A DNA stretch of 23,293 nt, taken from assembly GCA_044375275.1 (NCBI GenBank), contig JBILMZ010000023.1:1-23293 (forward strand), written 5' to 3'. Shown one piece after another: positions 16,521-23,293 of the stretch. The notes below the pieces were generated by a model, which worked only from the letters and a program-made list of their open reading frames with translations, searched no databases and was not told where the DNA came from. A program made the translations under genes and the position numbers. Each line of letters starts with the position of its first letter. Position 1 is the first letter of the stretch. The DNA is from SZUA-430 sp044375275. Its GTDB lineage: Bacteria > Pseudomonadota > Alphaproteobacteria > Micropepsales > Micropepsaceae.

Positions 16521-18140
16521 TCAGCCAATCTCGATGTACGTCCGGGCCACCGCCTCGGCCACCTTGATGCCATCAATGCCGGCCGACAGGATCCCGCCCG
16601 CATAACCGGCACCCTCGCCGGCCGGAAACAGGCCGCGCGTGTTGATGCTCTGGAAGTCTTCGCCCCGCTTGATTGAGATCGGCGAAGAAGTGCGTGTCTC
16701 GACACCCGTCAGCACCGCATCATGCATGTCGAAGCCACGAATCTGCTTGCCGAAGGCTGGCAGAGCCTCGCGCATGGCGGCAATCGCATAGTCAGGCAGG
16801 CAGAGCGCCATGTCCGTGGGTGTCACACCGGGCTTGTAGGAAGGAACGACATCTCCCAGCGCTGTCGAGGCCTTGCCCGCGATGAAATCGCCGACCAGTT
16901 GACCTGGCGCCGAGTAGGTTCCGCCACCGGCTTCGAAGGCCAGCGCTTCCCAGCGACGCTGGAACTCGATACCCGCAAGCACATCGCCGGGATAATCAGC
17001 GGGCGAGATCCCAACGACGATCCCCGCATTGGCGTTGCGCTCGGCGCGCGAGTACTGGCTCATGCCATTCGTCACCACGCGGCCCGGTTCCGACGCCGTT
17101 GCCACGACGGTGCCGCCGGGGCACATGCAGAAACTGTAGACCGACCGGCCGTTCGAAGCATGATGCACGATCTTGTAGTCGGCGGCCCCCAGAAGCCTGT
17201 TGCCGGCATTGGGTCCCAGCCGCGCCTTGTCGATAAGCGATTGCGGGTGCTCGATGCGGCAGCCGATCGAAAAGGGCTTGGCCTCCATGTAGACACCCTG
17301 CGCATGCAGCATCTCGAACGTGTCACGTGCGCTGTGCCCGACGGCGAGCACGACCTGGTCGGCTTCAATCACCTCACCGCTTGCCAGCAGGACGCCCTCG
17401 ACGCGGCGCTCACCTGCGCGGTCCTTGCCGATGAGGATCCGGTCGACACGCGTTTCGAACCTGAACTCGCCGCCGAGTGAAAGTATCTTTGCCCTCAGCT
17501 CCTCGACCATCGACACCAGGCGAAAGGTCCCGATATGCGGCTTTGCCACATAGAGGATCTCGGGAGGCGCGCCCGCCTTCACGAACTCCGTCAGCACCTT
17601 GCGACCCAGGAAGCGGGGATCCTTCACCTGGCTGTAGAGCTTGCCATCCGAGAATGTACCAGCCCCGCCATCGCCATACTGCGCATTGGATTCCGGGTTC
17701 AGTTCCCGCTTGCGCCAGAAGCCGAACGTATCCTTGGTGCGCTCGCGCACGACCTTGCCGCGCTCGAGCACAATCGGCCTGAAGCCCATCTCGGCCAGGA
17801 TCAGCGCTGCAAAGTAGCCGCAAGGCCCTGCCCCGATGACAACCGGCCGCTTGCGCGGAGGCGCCTCCAGGTGCCGCTCGTGGCGATACGCCATGTCGGG
17901 AGACGCCGACACATTCCGGTCGTTCTTGAGCCGCTTGAGGACGCCGGCCTCGCTCGCCACTTCCAGGTCGAGCGTGTAGGTCCAGACGATGGCCGACGGC
18001 TTGCGCGCATCGGCGGCGCGCTTGAACACGGTGAGCGACACCAGGTCCTTGCCCGACAGCGACAGCCGCTTCAGCACCGCAACGCGCAGCGCAGCAGCAT
18101 CATGGTCGATCGGCAGGCGCAGTTCGGTGAGCCTCAGCAT
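16521..18140 (-). CDS. FAD-dependent dehydrogenase/oxidoreductase (COG2509-like)
   Basis: This 539-residue cytoplasmic flavoprotein has a 90-residue N-terminal region (LRLPIDHDAAALRVAVLKRLSL, with FKRAADARK), then the FAD-binding Rossmann motif GAGPCG at about 103-108 with the acidic residue in LERG at 127. GGAGTFSDGKLYSQVKDPRF, SFCMCPGGTVVATASEPG and the C-terminal GLFPAGEGAGYAGGILSAGIDGIKVAEA match the COG2509 group of uncharacterised FAD dehydrogenases, whose C-terminal stretch is the second FAD-contact motif. The substrate is unknown. The ATG at 18140 sits 2 bases after a perfect 7-bp hairpin (18143-18158), which may control translation. A DUF2306 gene lies 91 bases upstream on the same strand, and they may or may not share a transcript. 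Confidence 0.9.
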   Translation of the reverse strand: MLRLTELRLPIDHDAAALRVAVLKRLSLSGKDLVSLTVFKRAADARKPSAIVWTYTLDLEVASEAGVLKRLKNDRNVSASPDMAYRHERHLEAPPRKRPVVIGAGPCGYFAALILAEMGFRPIVLERGKVVRERTKDTFGFWRKRELNPESNAQYGDGGAGTFSDGKLYSQVKDPRFLGRKVLTEFVKAGAPPEILYVAKPHIGTFRLVSMVEELRAKILSLGGEFRFETRVDRILIGKDRAGERRVEGVLLASGEVIEADQVVLAVGHSARDTFEMLHAQGVYMEAKPFSIGCRIEHPQSLIDKARLGPNAGNRLLGAADYKIVHHASNGRSVYSFCMCPGGTVVATASEPGRVVTNGMSQYSRAERNANAGIVVGISPADYPGDVLAGIEFQRRWEALAFEAGGGTYSAPGQLVGDFIAGKASTALGDVVPSYKPGVTPTDMALCLPDYAIAAMREALPAFGKQIRGFDMHDAVLTGVETRTSSPISIKRGEDFQSINTRGLFPAGEGAGYAGGILSAGIDGIKVAEAVARTYIEIG

Positions 18141-18142
18141 GC

Positions 18143-18158
18143 GGGCTTTCTAAAGCCC
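18143..18158 (-). promoter_or_regulatory. Perfect hairpin/palindrome at the translation start of the FAD oxidoreductase
   Basis: GGGCTTT (18143-18149) and AAAGCCC (18152-18158) are perfect complements around a 2-base centre, ending two bases before the ATG at 18140 (minus strand). In the mRNA the arm carries the AAGGG that would be the natural ribosome site, so folding may hide it. As DNA it would also suit a dimeric repressor. Confidence 0.45.
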
Positions 18159-18231
18159 TTCAGCCCAAAGTGAAATCCGCATTTCCCGGTCGGGGGCGGT
18201 GCACGTCGCCGCGCCCGCCACCGCCGCAAGC

Positions 18232-18834
18232 CTACCCGCCGAAGAAAGTGGCCCACATGACGCGTCCCGGTATGAACGCGAAGGCCCCGGCAATGATTAA
18301 CCCACCGACATACAGGCCGATCATCGAACTGGCATGGCGCTTGACGTCCCCCCGGCGGATGGCCGTCAGGCCGCCCCACAGGGATATGACCGTGATCGCG
18401 GTAAACACATGCAGCGCGTTGATCCCGGTCCGCAGGTCAACGATCATCGCGATGGAGGTTGCCGCCACGATGATCATCGAGGAGACCCAGGTCCATCCAA
18501 GGAGCCTGTGGAACCCGGTGCCCTTCGGCAGCAGAAAGATGACGGCACCCACGAACAGGGCCACGACCGCCGCTGCCACATGGAGCTGGACCGACAGTGG
18601 CGCCTTCAAGAGCGGGGCTGCGTTGAATGAAAGCGCCGGCACCTGCACGGATGACCAATAAGCGAGCACGCCCGTTCTTTGGGCTTCCGGAAGCGTCATC
18701 ACCCAGACGGCCATGATCCCCAGGGTCAGCAGTACGCCGAAGACCAGGCTGATGGCGAACGACTGCCAGACCGCCCCATCGGGCCGGACCTGCTGCGCCC
18801 TGACCTGTTGCGCACCGCGTGTCACTTCTGTCAT
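18232..18834 (-). CDS. DUF2306-family membrane protein
   Basis: This 200-residue inner-membrane protein has about five hydrophobic segments. The family core is visible as LHVAAAVVALFVGAVIFLLPKGTGFHRLLGWTWVSSM, then LHVFTAITVISLWGGLTAIRRGDVKRHASSMIGLYVGGLIIAGAFAFIPGR. The conserved His residues at HRLLGW, LHVF and KRHASSM suggest metal or haem contacts, but no function is proved. GGAGAG lies 6 bases before the ATG at 18834, fixing the start. The first 20 residues repeat a short QQVR unit (AQQVRAQQVRPDG). It is divergent from the membrane-bound LytTR regulator, an arrangement I believe recurs in alphaproteobacteria, so that regulator probably controls it. Confidence 0.85.
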   Translation of the reverse strand: MTEVTRGAQQVRAQQVRPDGAVWQSFAISLVFGVLLTLGIMAVWVMTLPEAQRTGVLAYWSSVQVPALSFNAAPLLKAPLSVQLHVAAAVVALFVGAVIFLLPKGTGFHRLLGWTWVSSMIIVAATSIAMIVDLRTGINALHVFTAITVISLWGGLTAIRRGDVKRHASSMIGLYVGGLIIAGAFAFIPGRVMWATFFGG

Positions 18835-18927
18835 TTCTCTCTCCCTGTGAACATGAAAGCCATGCTCACGCAGGTACTACAGATGAGGGGCGGTCGCTGG
18901 CGCAGATGCGTGAATTGCCATCAGAAA

Positions 18928-18966
18928 TTCGCGAAAATCAGCCCGTTGCAGCTCACGCTTCGCGAA
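18928..18966. promoter_or_regulatory. Two TTCGCGAA palindromes 31 bp apart, candidate operator pair
   Basis: Perfect 8-bp palindromes TTCGCGAA occur at 18928-18935 and 18959-18966, start to start 31 bases, close to three helical turns. They lie at the 5' end of the LytTR gene in the divergent region facing the DUF2306 gene. The second overlaps the first base of the proposed start at 18966, so repression of that gene is conceivable. LytTR proteins usually bind direct repeats, so another regulator may be meant. Confidence 0.4.
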
Positions 18967-19730
18967 TGACGCGCCAGGTGCTCCTTCACGAACTGGGCTG
19001 GGCCATCCTGTTTGGTGCAATCCCGGGCGTACTCCTTGCCTTGCTGGGCCCGCTGGGATCCTTCGGGGCGCCTGTCGCCTACCGATTCATGTTCTGGGTC
19101 CCGACGATGATCGCAGGCTCGATGGCGGGTTTGATTTTCGGCATTGCCCTGGAAAGCGCACGCGACCTGCAAACCCACCCCCTGCTCAGGGCCGTGATCC
19201 ACGGCTTCCTCGTCACACTTGTAATGACAGTGATTGTCCATTTTGTGGCTGCGCTGGCTTTCGGCCCGGGCGCAGCGCCACTCGGCACCACACTGCTGTT
19301 TTACGTGGGCCTCATCACATTTATGATGTCGATGCTGTCGACGCTTTTGCTGGAACGTCGGAAGCGTGTGGAGGCTGCCTCCCCGCTGCCCGTAGACACC
19401 GCCCCGATCCCGGCATCTCTCCCCAACCGGCTCAGCCCGAAGCTGAGGGGCGAGCCGGTCCTGGCCCTCGAGGCCGAAGACCACTACGTGCGGGTCCACA
19501 CACCCGCCGGAAGCGAACTGATCCTGCTCCGGCTGGCAGACGCGGCCAACGAAATGGGCAATACGCCAGGCGCCCGGACACACCGCTCCTGGTGGGTCGC
19601 CCGCGCCGCCGTGAAGACGGTGAACCGCGCTTCCGGAAAGACGACCCTCCTGCTCATGAACGACGTCGAAGTCCCCGTCAGCCGCGGTTTCATCGCCGAG
19701 CTCAGGGAAGCTGGCTGGTTCAACAACTGA
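18966..19730 (+). CDS. Membrane-bound LytTR-family transcriptional regulator
   Basis: This 254-residue protein from the ATG at 18966 has four TM segments (about residues 7-28, 39-62, 73-98, 104-125). They are followed by a linker and a LytTR DNA-binding domain. The LytTR pattern is visible as EPVLALEAEDHYVRVHT, HRSWWVARAAVKTV, TLLLMNDVEVPVSRGFIAEL. LytTR proteins normally sit in two-component systems, but here there is no receiver domain: the DNA-binding domain is tethered to the membrane, so it may sense the membrane or a partner such as the divergent DUF2306 protein. The start is uncertain: 18966 lacks a strong ribosome site, and an in-frame ATG at 18906 would add 20 residues. Its last codons lie 68 bases before the DUF3089 gene on the same strand. 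Confidence 0.85.
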   Translation: MTRQVLLHELGWAILFGAIPGVLLALLGPLGSFGAPVAYRFMFWVPTMIAGSMAGLIFGIALESARDLQTHPLLRAVIHGFLVTLVMTVIVHFVAALAFGPGAAPLGTTLLFYVGLITFMMSMLSTLLLERRKRVEAASPLPVDTAPIPASLPNRLSPKLRGEPVLALEAEDHYVRVHTPAGSELILLRLADAANEMGNTPGARTHRSWWVARAAVKTVNRASGKTTLLLMNDVEVPVSRGFIAELREAGWFNN

Positions 19731-19798
19731 ATAGCCTTCAATGTCTCGCCTCAGCATTTTGTGGCACTATCGAATTCAACACTTTGGAGCCGAGTTGC

Positions 19799-20956
19799 AT
19801 GGGCAGGGTTGTCTTGGCAGTACTTTTGTTGATCTTCGCCGGGCTGGGTATCACGGGATGGATTTTCCGGGCCGAAGCCACGCTGGCTTTTGCGCTGATA
19901 ACTGCACATGCGCCAGACGGAAAATTTGATGCAGCCCAGGCGCCCCCGGCTCCCGACTATGGACGGGCCACCAACTGGGCTGCAACACCCGAGATCTCCA
20001 GCGACCCTTCCGATGTTGCACCACTCAACGTTGCCCTGGTCGACCCTGCATCGGCCGCTGTGGATGTCTTCTTCATTCACCCCACATCGTTCTTTTCCAA
20101 CACGATGTGGAACGCTTCACTGGACGATGCGGAAACGAACAGGCGCACGGACGCAGGATCCATCCGCAATCAGGCCAGCGTCTTCAACGGATGCTGCCGG
20201 GTCTATGCACCGCGTTACCGGCAGGTGACATTGTCCGCTTTGGCTGCCAAGGATCGAATGGCGGATGTGCGAATGGCGCTGGACCTAGCTTACAGCGACG
20301 TACTGGCGGCGTTCGAATTCTATATCCGGAACAACAACCTCAAGCGGCCTTTCATCATAGCCAGCCACAGCCAGGGCTCGCGCCACGCCATCAGGTTACT
20401 GAAGGACCGGATCGAAAACTCGCCTCTGCGCGACCAGCTGGTGGCCGCCTACATCATCGGCGCGGCCGTGCCGCACGACGCTCACACGCGGCTGTTTCCA
20501 GGCATACCGGTCTGCAGGTCAGCCACGCAGACCGGCTGCTTTGTGACCTTCTCCGCGTTTCGTGAAGGTGCCGACAGTTCAGCTTTTCAGGATCGTGCCG
20601 AGATCGAATACCAGACGGGTTTCGAGCGCACCCGCGGCAAGCCGATCGTCTGTGTGAACCCGCTCAACTGGGAAACCGGAACTTCCGCCATATCTGCTGC
20701 AGCCAATCTGGGCGCATGGGGTTATGCTCAGGGGTCAAAACCGCGTGCGGTCGCGCCCCATGTCACGGGCGCACGATGCGGAGACCGGAACGGCACGCTT
20801 TACATCAGTGATCCGGATGACATTTTCTTCCGGCGGCTGGTGTCGCCAGGTGGCAACTATCACAGCTACGACTACCAGCTCTTCTACATGAACATCCGCT
20901 CCAACGCAGCTCAGCGTGCGGACGCGTTTTTAAGCGAGAGAACCCGTCAACAATGA
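19799..20956 (+). CDS. DUF3089-family alpha/beta hydrolase, membrane-anchored or exported
   Basis: This 385-residue protein begins with a hydrophobic signal/anchor segment (GRVVLAVLLLIFAGLGITGWIF). The body is a DUF3089 alpha/beta hydrolase. VDVFFIHPTSFFSNTMWNA contains the family DVFxxHPT motif, and FIIASHSQGSRHA holds the nucleophile elbow SHSQG with Ser191. Other features include GAAVPHDAHTRLF and the late YHSYDYQLFYMNIRSNA with the likely catalytic histidine. Some DUF3089 proteins have been suggested to act on esters or lipids, but the substrate is unknown. The ATG at 19799 has GGAG about 9 bases upstream. Longer in-frame starts back to 19592 overlap the LytTR gene and encode unrelated, basic sequence. 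A 7-bp hairpin begins one base after the stop. Confidence 0.88.
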   Translation: MGRVVLAVLLLIFAGLGITGWIFRAEATLAFALITAHAPDGKFDAAQAPPAPDYGRATNWAATPEISSDPSDVAPLNVALVDPASAAVDVFFIHPTSFFSNTMWNASLDDAETNRRTDAGSIRNQASVFNGCCRVYAPRYRQVTLSALAAKDRMADVRMALDLAYSDVLAAFEFYIRNNNLKRPFIIASHSQGSRHAIRLLKDRIENSPLRDQLVAAYIIGAAVPHDAHTRLFPGIPVCRSATQTGCFVTFSAFREGADSSAFQDRAEIEYQTGFERTRGKPIVCVNPLNWETGTSAISAAANLGAWGYAQGSKPRAVAPHVTGARCGDRNGTLYISDPDDIFFRRLVSPGGNYHSYDYQLFYMNIRSNAAQRADAFLSERTRQQ

Positions 20957-20981
20957 CGGCGACGGTATTGCACGGTCGCCG
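20957..20981 (+). terminator. Weak hairpin after the DUF3089 gene
   Basis: CGGCGAC (20957-20963) pairs with GTCGCCG (20975-20981) across an 11-base loop, immediately after the stop codon ending at 20956. No T run follows, so it may only be a 3'-end structure. Confidence 0.3.
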
Positions 20982-21038
20982 CAAGCTCACCGGCATCCAA
21001 CTTGCAGATCTCCTGACAAGACCAGGGAGTGTTCGAAA

Positions 21039-21245
21039 ATGGCCAAAGGCATTGTAACCATGTTTGGTGAGCAAGCCTGTGGCCTTGCATCGTCAACGGC
21101 CAGCCTCGCCGGAACAGAATACACGTGCCGCAGGGACGAGTTTGAAGGCGTTGGCTGGGTCACTCTGGGACTGGTCGTGATCGCCCTGTTCGCGGTGCGG
21201 CACGCACGTCGCGAAAAGAGGCGCCAGAGCCGCTACTTGCTGTAG
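21039..21245 (+). CDS. Small single-pass membrane protein
   Basis: This 68-residue product has one hydrophobic segment (GWVTLGLVVIALFAV, about residues 38-52) followed by a strongly basic tail (RHARREKRRQSR), so the tail should lie in the cytoplasm. Two cysteines (Cys14 and Cys30) precede the segment and would be outside. GGGAG lies about 9 bases before the ATG. The C-terminal hydrophobic-plus-basic pattern resembles sorting signals such as PEP-CTERM, but no signal peptide is seen at the N-terminus. It overlaps the convergent gene by 13 bases. It may be a real small gene or a chance frame. Confidence 0.5.
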   Translation: MAKGIVTMFGEQACGLASSTASLAGTEYTCRRDEFEGVGWVTLGLVVIALFAVRHARREKRRQSRYLL

Positions 21246-21586
21246 GTCTTGAAACCAGGCGCCCTGGGTCCGCCAAGGCCCGGTCGCCGCGGGAAGGCAA
21301 CGACATTTTCAGGGACAGGATCTACCGGCATCGACGGCAACGTGACGCGGATTTCTCCACCCGACGAGGCCTGCACCGAGTGCGACGTCAGGCGTCGGTT
21401 CGGGTGAAGCGAATAGGTGAGGAATGCATAACCGGGAAACAGCAGCATGAAGCTGCGCGCAATCTCGACGAACGCGGATTCACCCGCACCCGTCTGCGCG
21501 AGGCCAACATAGAGCTCGAACGCACCCAGCACGACAAGCGCCATGCCGGTCACGAAACTGATATTCTTGCCTGCGCTGCGAGCCAT
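21233..21586 (-). CDS. Small two-TM membrane protein
   Basis: This 117-residue product from an ATG at 21586 has two hydrophobic segments: ISFVTGMALVVLGAFELYVGLA and FVEIARSFMLLFPGYAFLTYSL. A polar, Pro/Arg-rich tail ending in GGPRAPGFKTYSK follows. GGTGAGG lies just before the ATG with a short spacing, and a GTG at 21622 is an alternative that adds 12 residues. I do not recognise a family. It is convergent with the small plus-strand protein and is followed on the minus-strand side by 190 bases without a gene before the ParA-partner gene. Confidence 0.55.
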   Translation of the reverse strand: MARSAGKNISFVTGMALVVLGAFELYVGLAQTGAGESAFVEIARSFMLLFPGYAFLTYSLHPNRRLTSHSVQASSGGEIRVTLPSMPVDPVPENVVAFPRRPGLGGPRAPGFKTYSK

Positions 21587-21776
21587 GATCCTCACCACTC
21601 TGTCCCTATTCACCGCCTGCACCTTACCGGTCGGGGATCAACACGCTGTAAACAAACACGGTTTCCGTCTGCGTGTCATGCCCGTCGGACGCAACATCGG
21701 CGGGGCGGACCACGACAGGATTCAAGCTCGTCTGGCCTTGTTATGGTGACGATCGCATTAACCTGCGTGCTCAGAT

Positions 21777-22319
21777 TCATTCCCCGCGCATGCACTCGCA
21801 GTCGCCCAGAACATCGGGCGGCAACTTGGCGAACCATTCGTCCAGCGCTTCACTCACGATATCCTGCGTCGGCCGGCGCAGAAGCGCAGAGGCAAGCTTG
21901 AGCCTGACAAAGCGCTTGCGCTTGAGGCGCAGGTTGACGTGGAAGGTCTTGTCGGGATCCGCATGGCAGCCATGCGTCGTGTCCCCGGTCGCCCCGTCGT
22001 GGCAAGCTGTGGCGGACAAGGGGCGCGTTGGCGTTGGCGTTGGCGCTGGCGCTGGCGCTGGCGCTGGCGCTGGCGCTGGCGCTGGCGGCAGCACCGGCGC
22101 CTCGACGGAAACCGGTTCAGGGCGATCCAGGAAAAGTGAGGACTCGCTGGCCGTCGATCGACGCCCGAAGGCGCTGCTGCCTGAATAGCCGTAGGTCCTG
22201 AAGTCGGGACCCGTCGCGTCAACGCGCTTCAGCAGCTCTTCCGCATAGGTCGTGGCAGCCGGCTCGGCTGCTCCCTTGCGGGCCAGCAATCCCGAGGTGA
22301 GGGAAGCAAACTTGTTCAT
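21777..22319 (-). CDS. ParA partner protein with C-terminal ribbon-helix-helix-like domain
   Basis: This 180-residue protein lies 19 bases downstream of the ParA gene on the same strand. Residues about 1-80 are a polar, Ser/Ala-rich segment. Residues about 80-105 form a Pro-Ala then Pro-Thr linker coded by a hexanucleotide repeat. The end (TFHVNLRLKRKRFVRLKLASALLRRPTQDIVSEALDEWFAKL) has a short strand followed by two helices, the ribbon-helix-helix plan used by ParG-type partners of small ParA ATPases. In that role it would bind a centromere-like site and stimulate the ATPase, but no iteron cluster is visible here. GGAGCGACGGGC lies before the ATG. The two cysteines near the linker (CHDGATGDTTHGC) may bind metal. 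Confidence 0.65.
   Translation of the reverse strand: MNKFASLTSGLLARKGAAEPAATTYAEELLKRVDATGPDFRTYGYSGSSAFGRRSTASESSLFLDRPEPVSVEAPVLPPAPAPAPAPAPAPAPTPTPTRPLSATACHDGATGDTTHGCHADPDKTFHVNLRLKRKRFVRLKLASALLRRPTQDIVSEALDEWFAKLPPDVLGDCECMRGE
22028..22087 (+). repeat. 10-unit hexanucleotide tandem repeat
   Basis: Ten 6-base units are arranged in tandem: three TTGGCG followed by seven CTGGCG on the plus strand. They lie inside the ParA-partner gene and encode a Pro-Thr/Pro-Ala linker (minus strand). Because each unit is six bases, gain or loss keeps the frame and changes linker length by two residues per unit. Confidence 0.95.
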
Positions 22320-22338
22320 GCCCGTCGCTCCGTCCTGC

Positions 22339-23085
22339 TTACATCACGCGCCGGCCAAAGGACGGCACGGGGCGCCCGAGCGCATTCACATTGCGTGGCA
22401 TGGCCAGGGGTGTCGTGGCCGCAGCTTCACGCTGCTCCTCGGCTTCCACGTCGCGCCGCATGAGGCGCAGGTGCAGGTAGTCCCAGAGCGCAACGATTTC
22501 CGCGGCGGACTTGCCTTCGGGCTCGACCTCCATGACCGTACGCCCGTCAATCATCGAGGCGGCAAAGTCGGTGCGGTTGTGAATGGTCGTAGGCGCCACG
22601 GTGCCGTGCTGTGACAGCGCCACAGCCGCTTCCATCGTGATACGGGCGCGCGCCATCGCGGCATTGAGCACGAACACCATCGGCTTGCGGCGCGCCTGGC
22701 AGATGTCGATCGTCGGTCCCACCGCGCGCAGGTCGTGCGGGCTCGGACGCGTCGGCAGCACCACCAGGTCGGCGAAGCTGATGACTTCCGAAATGGCCTT
22801 CGTGACCGCCGGCGGCGTATCGATCACCACCAGCTTGAAGCCCTGGGCCCGCGCCTCATCAAGGTCGTGGACCAGATTTGTGAACACCGAGTGCAGGAAG
22901 GCCGGTGTCTCCGCATGGCGGCAGTTCCACCATTTGGCGAGGCTGCCCTGCGGATCGGTATCGACAAGCGCCACCGGCCCCGCTCCCGACAGCTCGGCCT
23001 GAACACCGATATGGCCGGCCAGCGTGGTTTTTCCGACGCCACCCTTCTGGGATGCAAACACCAGAACGCGCATTCCTTGCGACAT
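22339..23085 (-). CDS. ParA-family partition/positioning ATPase
   Basis: This 248-residue protein is a small ParA/MinD-type ATPase without an N-terminal DNA-binding domain. The deviant Walker A motif is KGGVGKTT with signature Lys14 and P-loop Lys19. Walker A' is LVDTDPQGS (Asp42), Walker B is VVIDTPPAV, and the later PTRPSPHDLRAVGPTI and VLNAAMARARIT segments fit the family. Such proteins position chromosomes, plasmids or protein clusters on the nucleoid. The C-terminal 40 residues (VEAEEQREAAATTPLAMPRNVNALGRPVPSFGRRVM) are a polar extension. The ATG at 23085 has GGAGAG 9 bases upstream. Gene order, ParA then an RHH-like partner, is that of small plasmid partition modules. No parB gene or replication gene is seen nearby, so it may be a chromosomal orphan. 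Confidence 0.92.
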   Translation of the reverse strand: MSQGMRVLVFASQKGGVGKTTLAGHIGVQAELSGAGPVALVDTDPQGSLAKWWNCRHAETPAFLHSVFTNLVHDLDEARAQGFKLVVIDTPPAVTKAISEVISFADLVVLPTRPSPHDLRAVGPTIDICQARRKPMVFVLNAAMARARITMEAAVALSQHGTVAPTTIHNRTDFAASMIDGRTVMEVEPEGKSAAEIVALWDYLHLRLMRRDVEAEEQREAAATTPLAMPRNVNALGRPVPSFGRRVM

Positions 23086-23220
23086 TCGAATAACTCTCCT
23101 CGGTCAGTTGGGACGCGCAGGCTGGAGTGCGCGTGCGGGTAGACCGTACACGGGGCGAATTGAACTCAAGTGAAGTGCGATGCGGGCTATTGATTAAAAC
23201 TGAAAAGGCATTTGAACGAT

Positions 23221-23234
23221 TGGGCAGCCGCCCA
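23221..23234 (-). terminator. Short hairpin after the right-edge gene
   Basis: TGGGC (23221-23225) pairs with GCCCA (23230-23234) across a 4-base loop, 2 bases past the stop of the minus-strand frame ending at 23237. No immediate U tract follows; a T-rich stretch comes about 20 bases later. Probable weak terminator. Confidence 0.35.
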
Positions 23235-23236
23235 GC

Positions 23237-23293
23237 CTAGCTTTCGTCAGGGCCGCCGCCCTTGCCGCGCCGCAGCATGACCGCCAGCCCGTT
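23237..23293 (-). CDS. C-terminal tail of an unidentified gene (5' part outside the window)
   Basis: The minus-strand frame entering from the right edge reads NGLAVMLRRGKGGGPDES and stops at TAG (23237-23239), followed by a small hairpin. Only 18 codons are visible, so no family can be named. The hairpin just after the stop supports a real gene end, and the ParA gene starts 151 bases downstream on the same strand. The spacer between them holds nothing further that I can support beyond the ParA ribosome site. Confidence 0.35.
   Translation of the reverse strand, partial: NGLAVMLRRGKGGGPDES

Noticed and set aside
16722..17480. Plus-strand open frame of 252 codons opposite the FAD oxidoreductase
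   Set aside because: Antisense to a full-length flavoprotein, with no recognisable motif.
19592..19798. Upstream extension of the DUF3089 gene into the LytTR gene
   Set aside because: The added residues are a shadow of the LytTR end, while the signal/anchor starts at 19799 with a ribosome site.
22028..22087. Possible CRISPR array
   Set aside because: Units are 6 bases, contiguous and coding, with no spacers.
21233..22319. Shared G-x-F-(K/R)-T-Y ending in the small two-TM protein and FRTYGYS in the ParA partner
   Set aside because: The match is only a few residues in low-complexity regions and is not evidence of homology.

Overview
The window looks like a chromosomal segment of a GC-rich (mostly about 65-70% G+C) alphaproteobacterium, probably from the Caulobacterales/Hyphomonadaceae side. 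The clues are a MucR-type regulator whose zinc finger has a C-x2-D variant, a DivJ/PleC-like membrane histidine kinase, a DUF5330-like small protein, and a chromosomal-type orphan ParA. No rRNA, tRNA, insertion sequence, integrase or CRISPR array was seen. The species assignment is inference.

Layout, left to right. (1) 1-1655: a minus-strand DivJ-like kinase cut by the window edge, followed by a 348-base divergent intergenic region with an 18-bp near-palindrome. (2) 2004-3890: a plus-strand run of a small exported DUF5330-like protein, a GNAT acetyltransferase, a MaoC-type hydratase (TTG start overlapping the previous stop) and a SufE-like protein. (3) 3905-5611: a membrane-anchored, cysteine-containing protein that I do not recognise. 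(4) 5912-6812: a divergent GIY-YIG-like protein meeting a MucR-type regulator tail to tail. The regulator probably starts at a non-standard CTG. (5) 6899-10710: a secreted GH114-like glycosidase, a CitMHS/NhaD-like transporter, and a secreted protein with a beta/gamma-crystallin-like C-terminus ending at a strong terminator. (6) 10888-13772: a PilZ-methyltransferase fusion and a six-TM histidine kinase, convergent with their stop codons sharing CTAG. (7) 13953-16495: a lower-GC pair, FadL-type porin plus fatty acid desaturase. (8) 16521-19730: a COG2509-type FAD oxidoreductase and a DUF2306 membrane protein, divergent from a membrane-bound LytTR regulator. (9) 19799-21586: a DUF3089 alpha/beta hydrolase and two small membrane proteins. 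(10) 21777-23085: a ParA ATPase with a partner carrying a hexanucleotide-encoded Pro-Ala/Thr linker and a ribbon-helix-helix-like C-terminus, plus the tail of one more gene at the right edge.

Most genes are housekeeping or accessory singletons. The best candidates for an under-described system are three. The first is the PilZ-methyltransferase/six-TM kinase pair, which recalls the PhcB/PhcS signal-synthase and sensor pair of Ralstonia. The second is the lower-GC FadL-desaturase lipid module. The third is the ParA/RHH pair with its length-variable linker. Functional coupling in each case is inference from adjacency and family knowledge.
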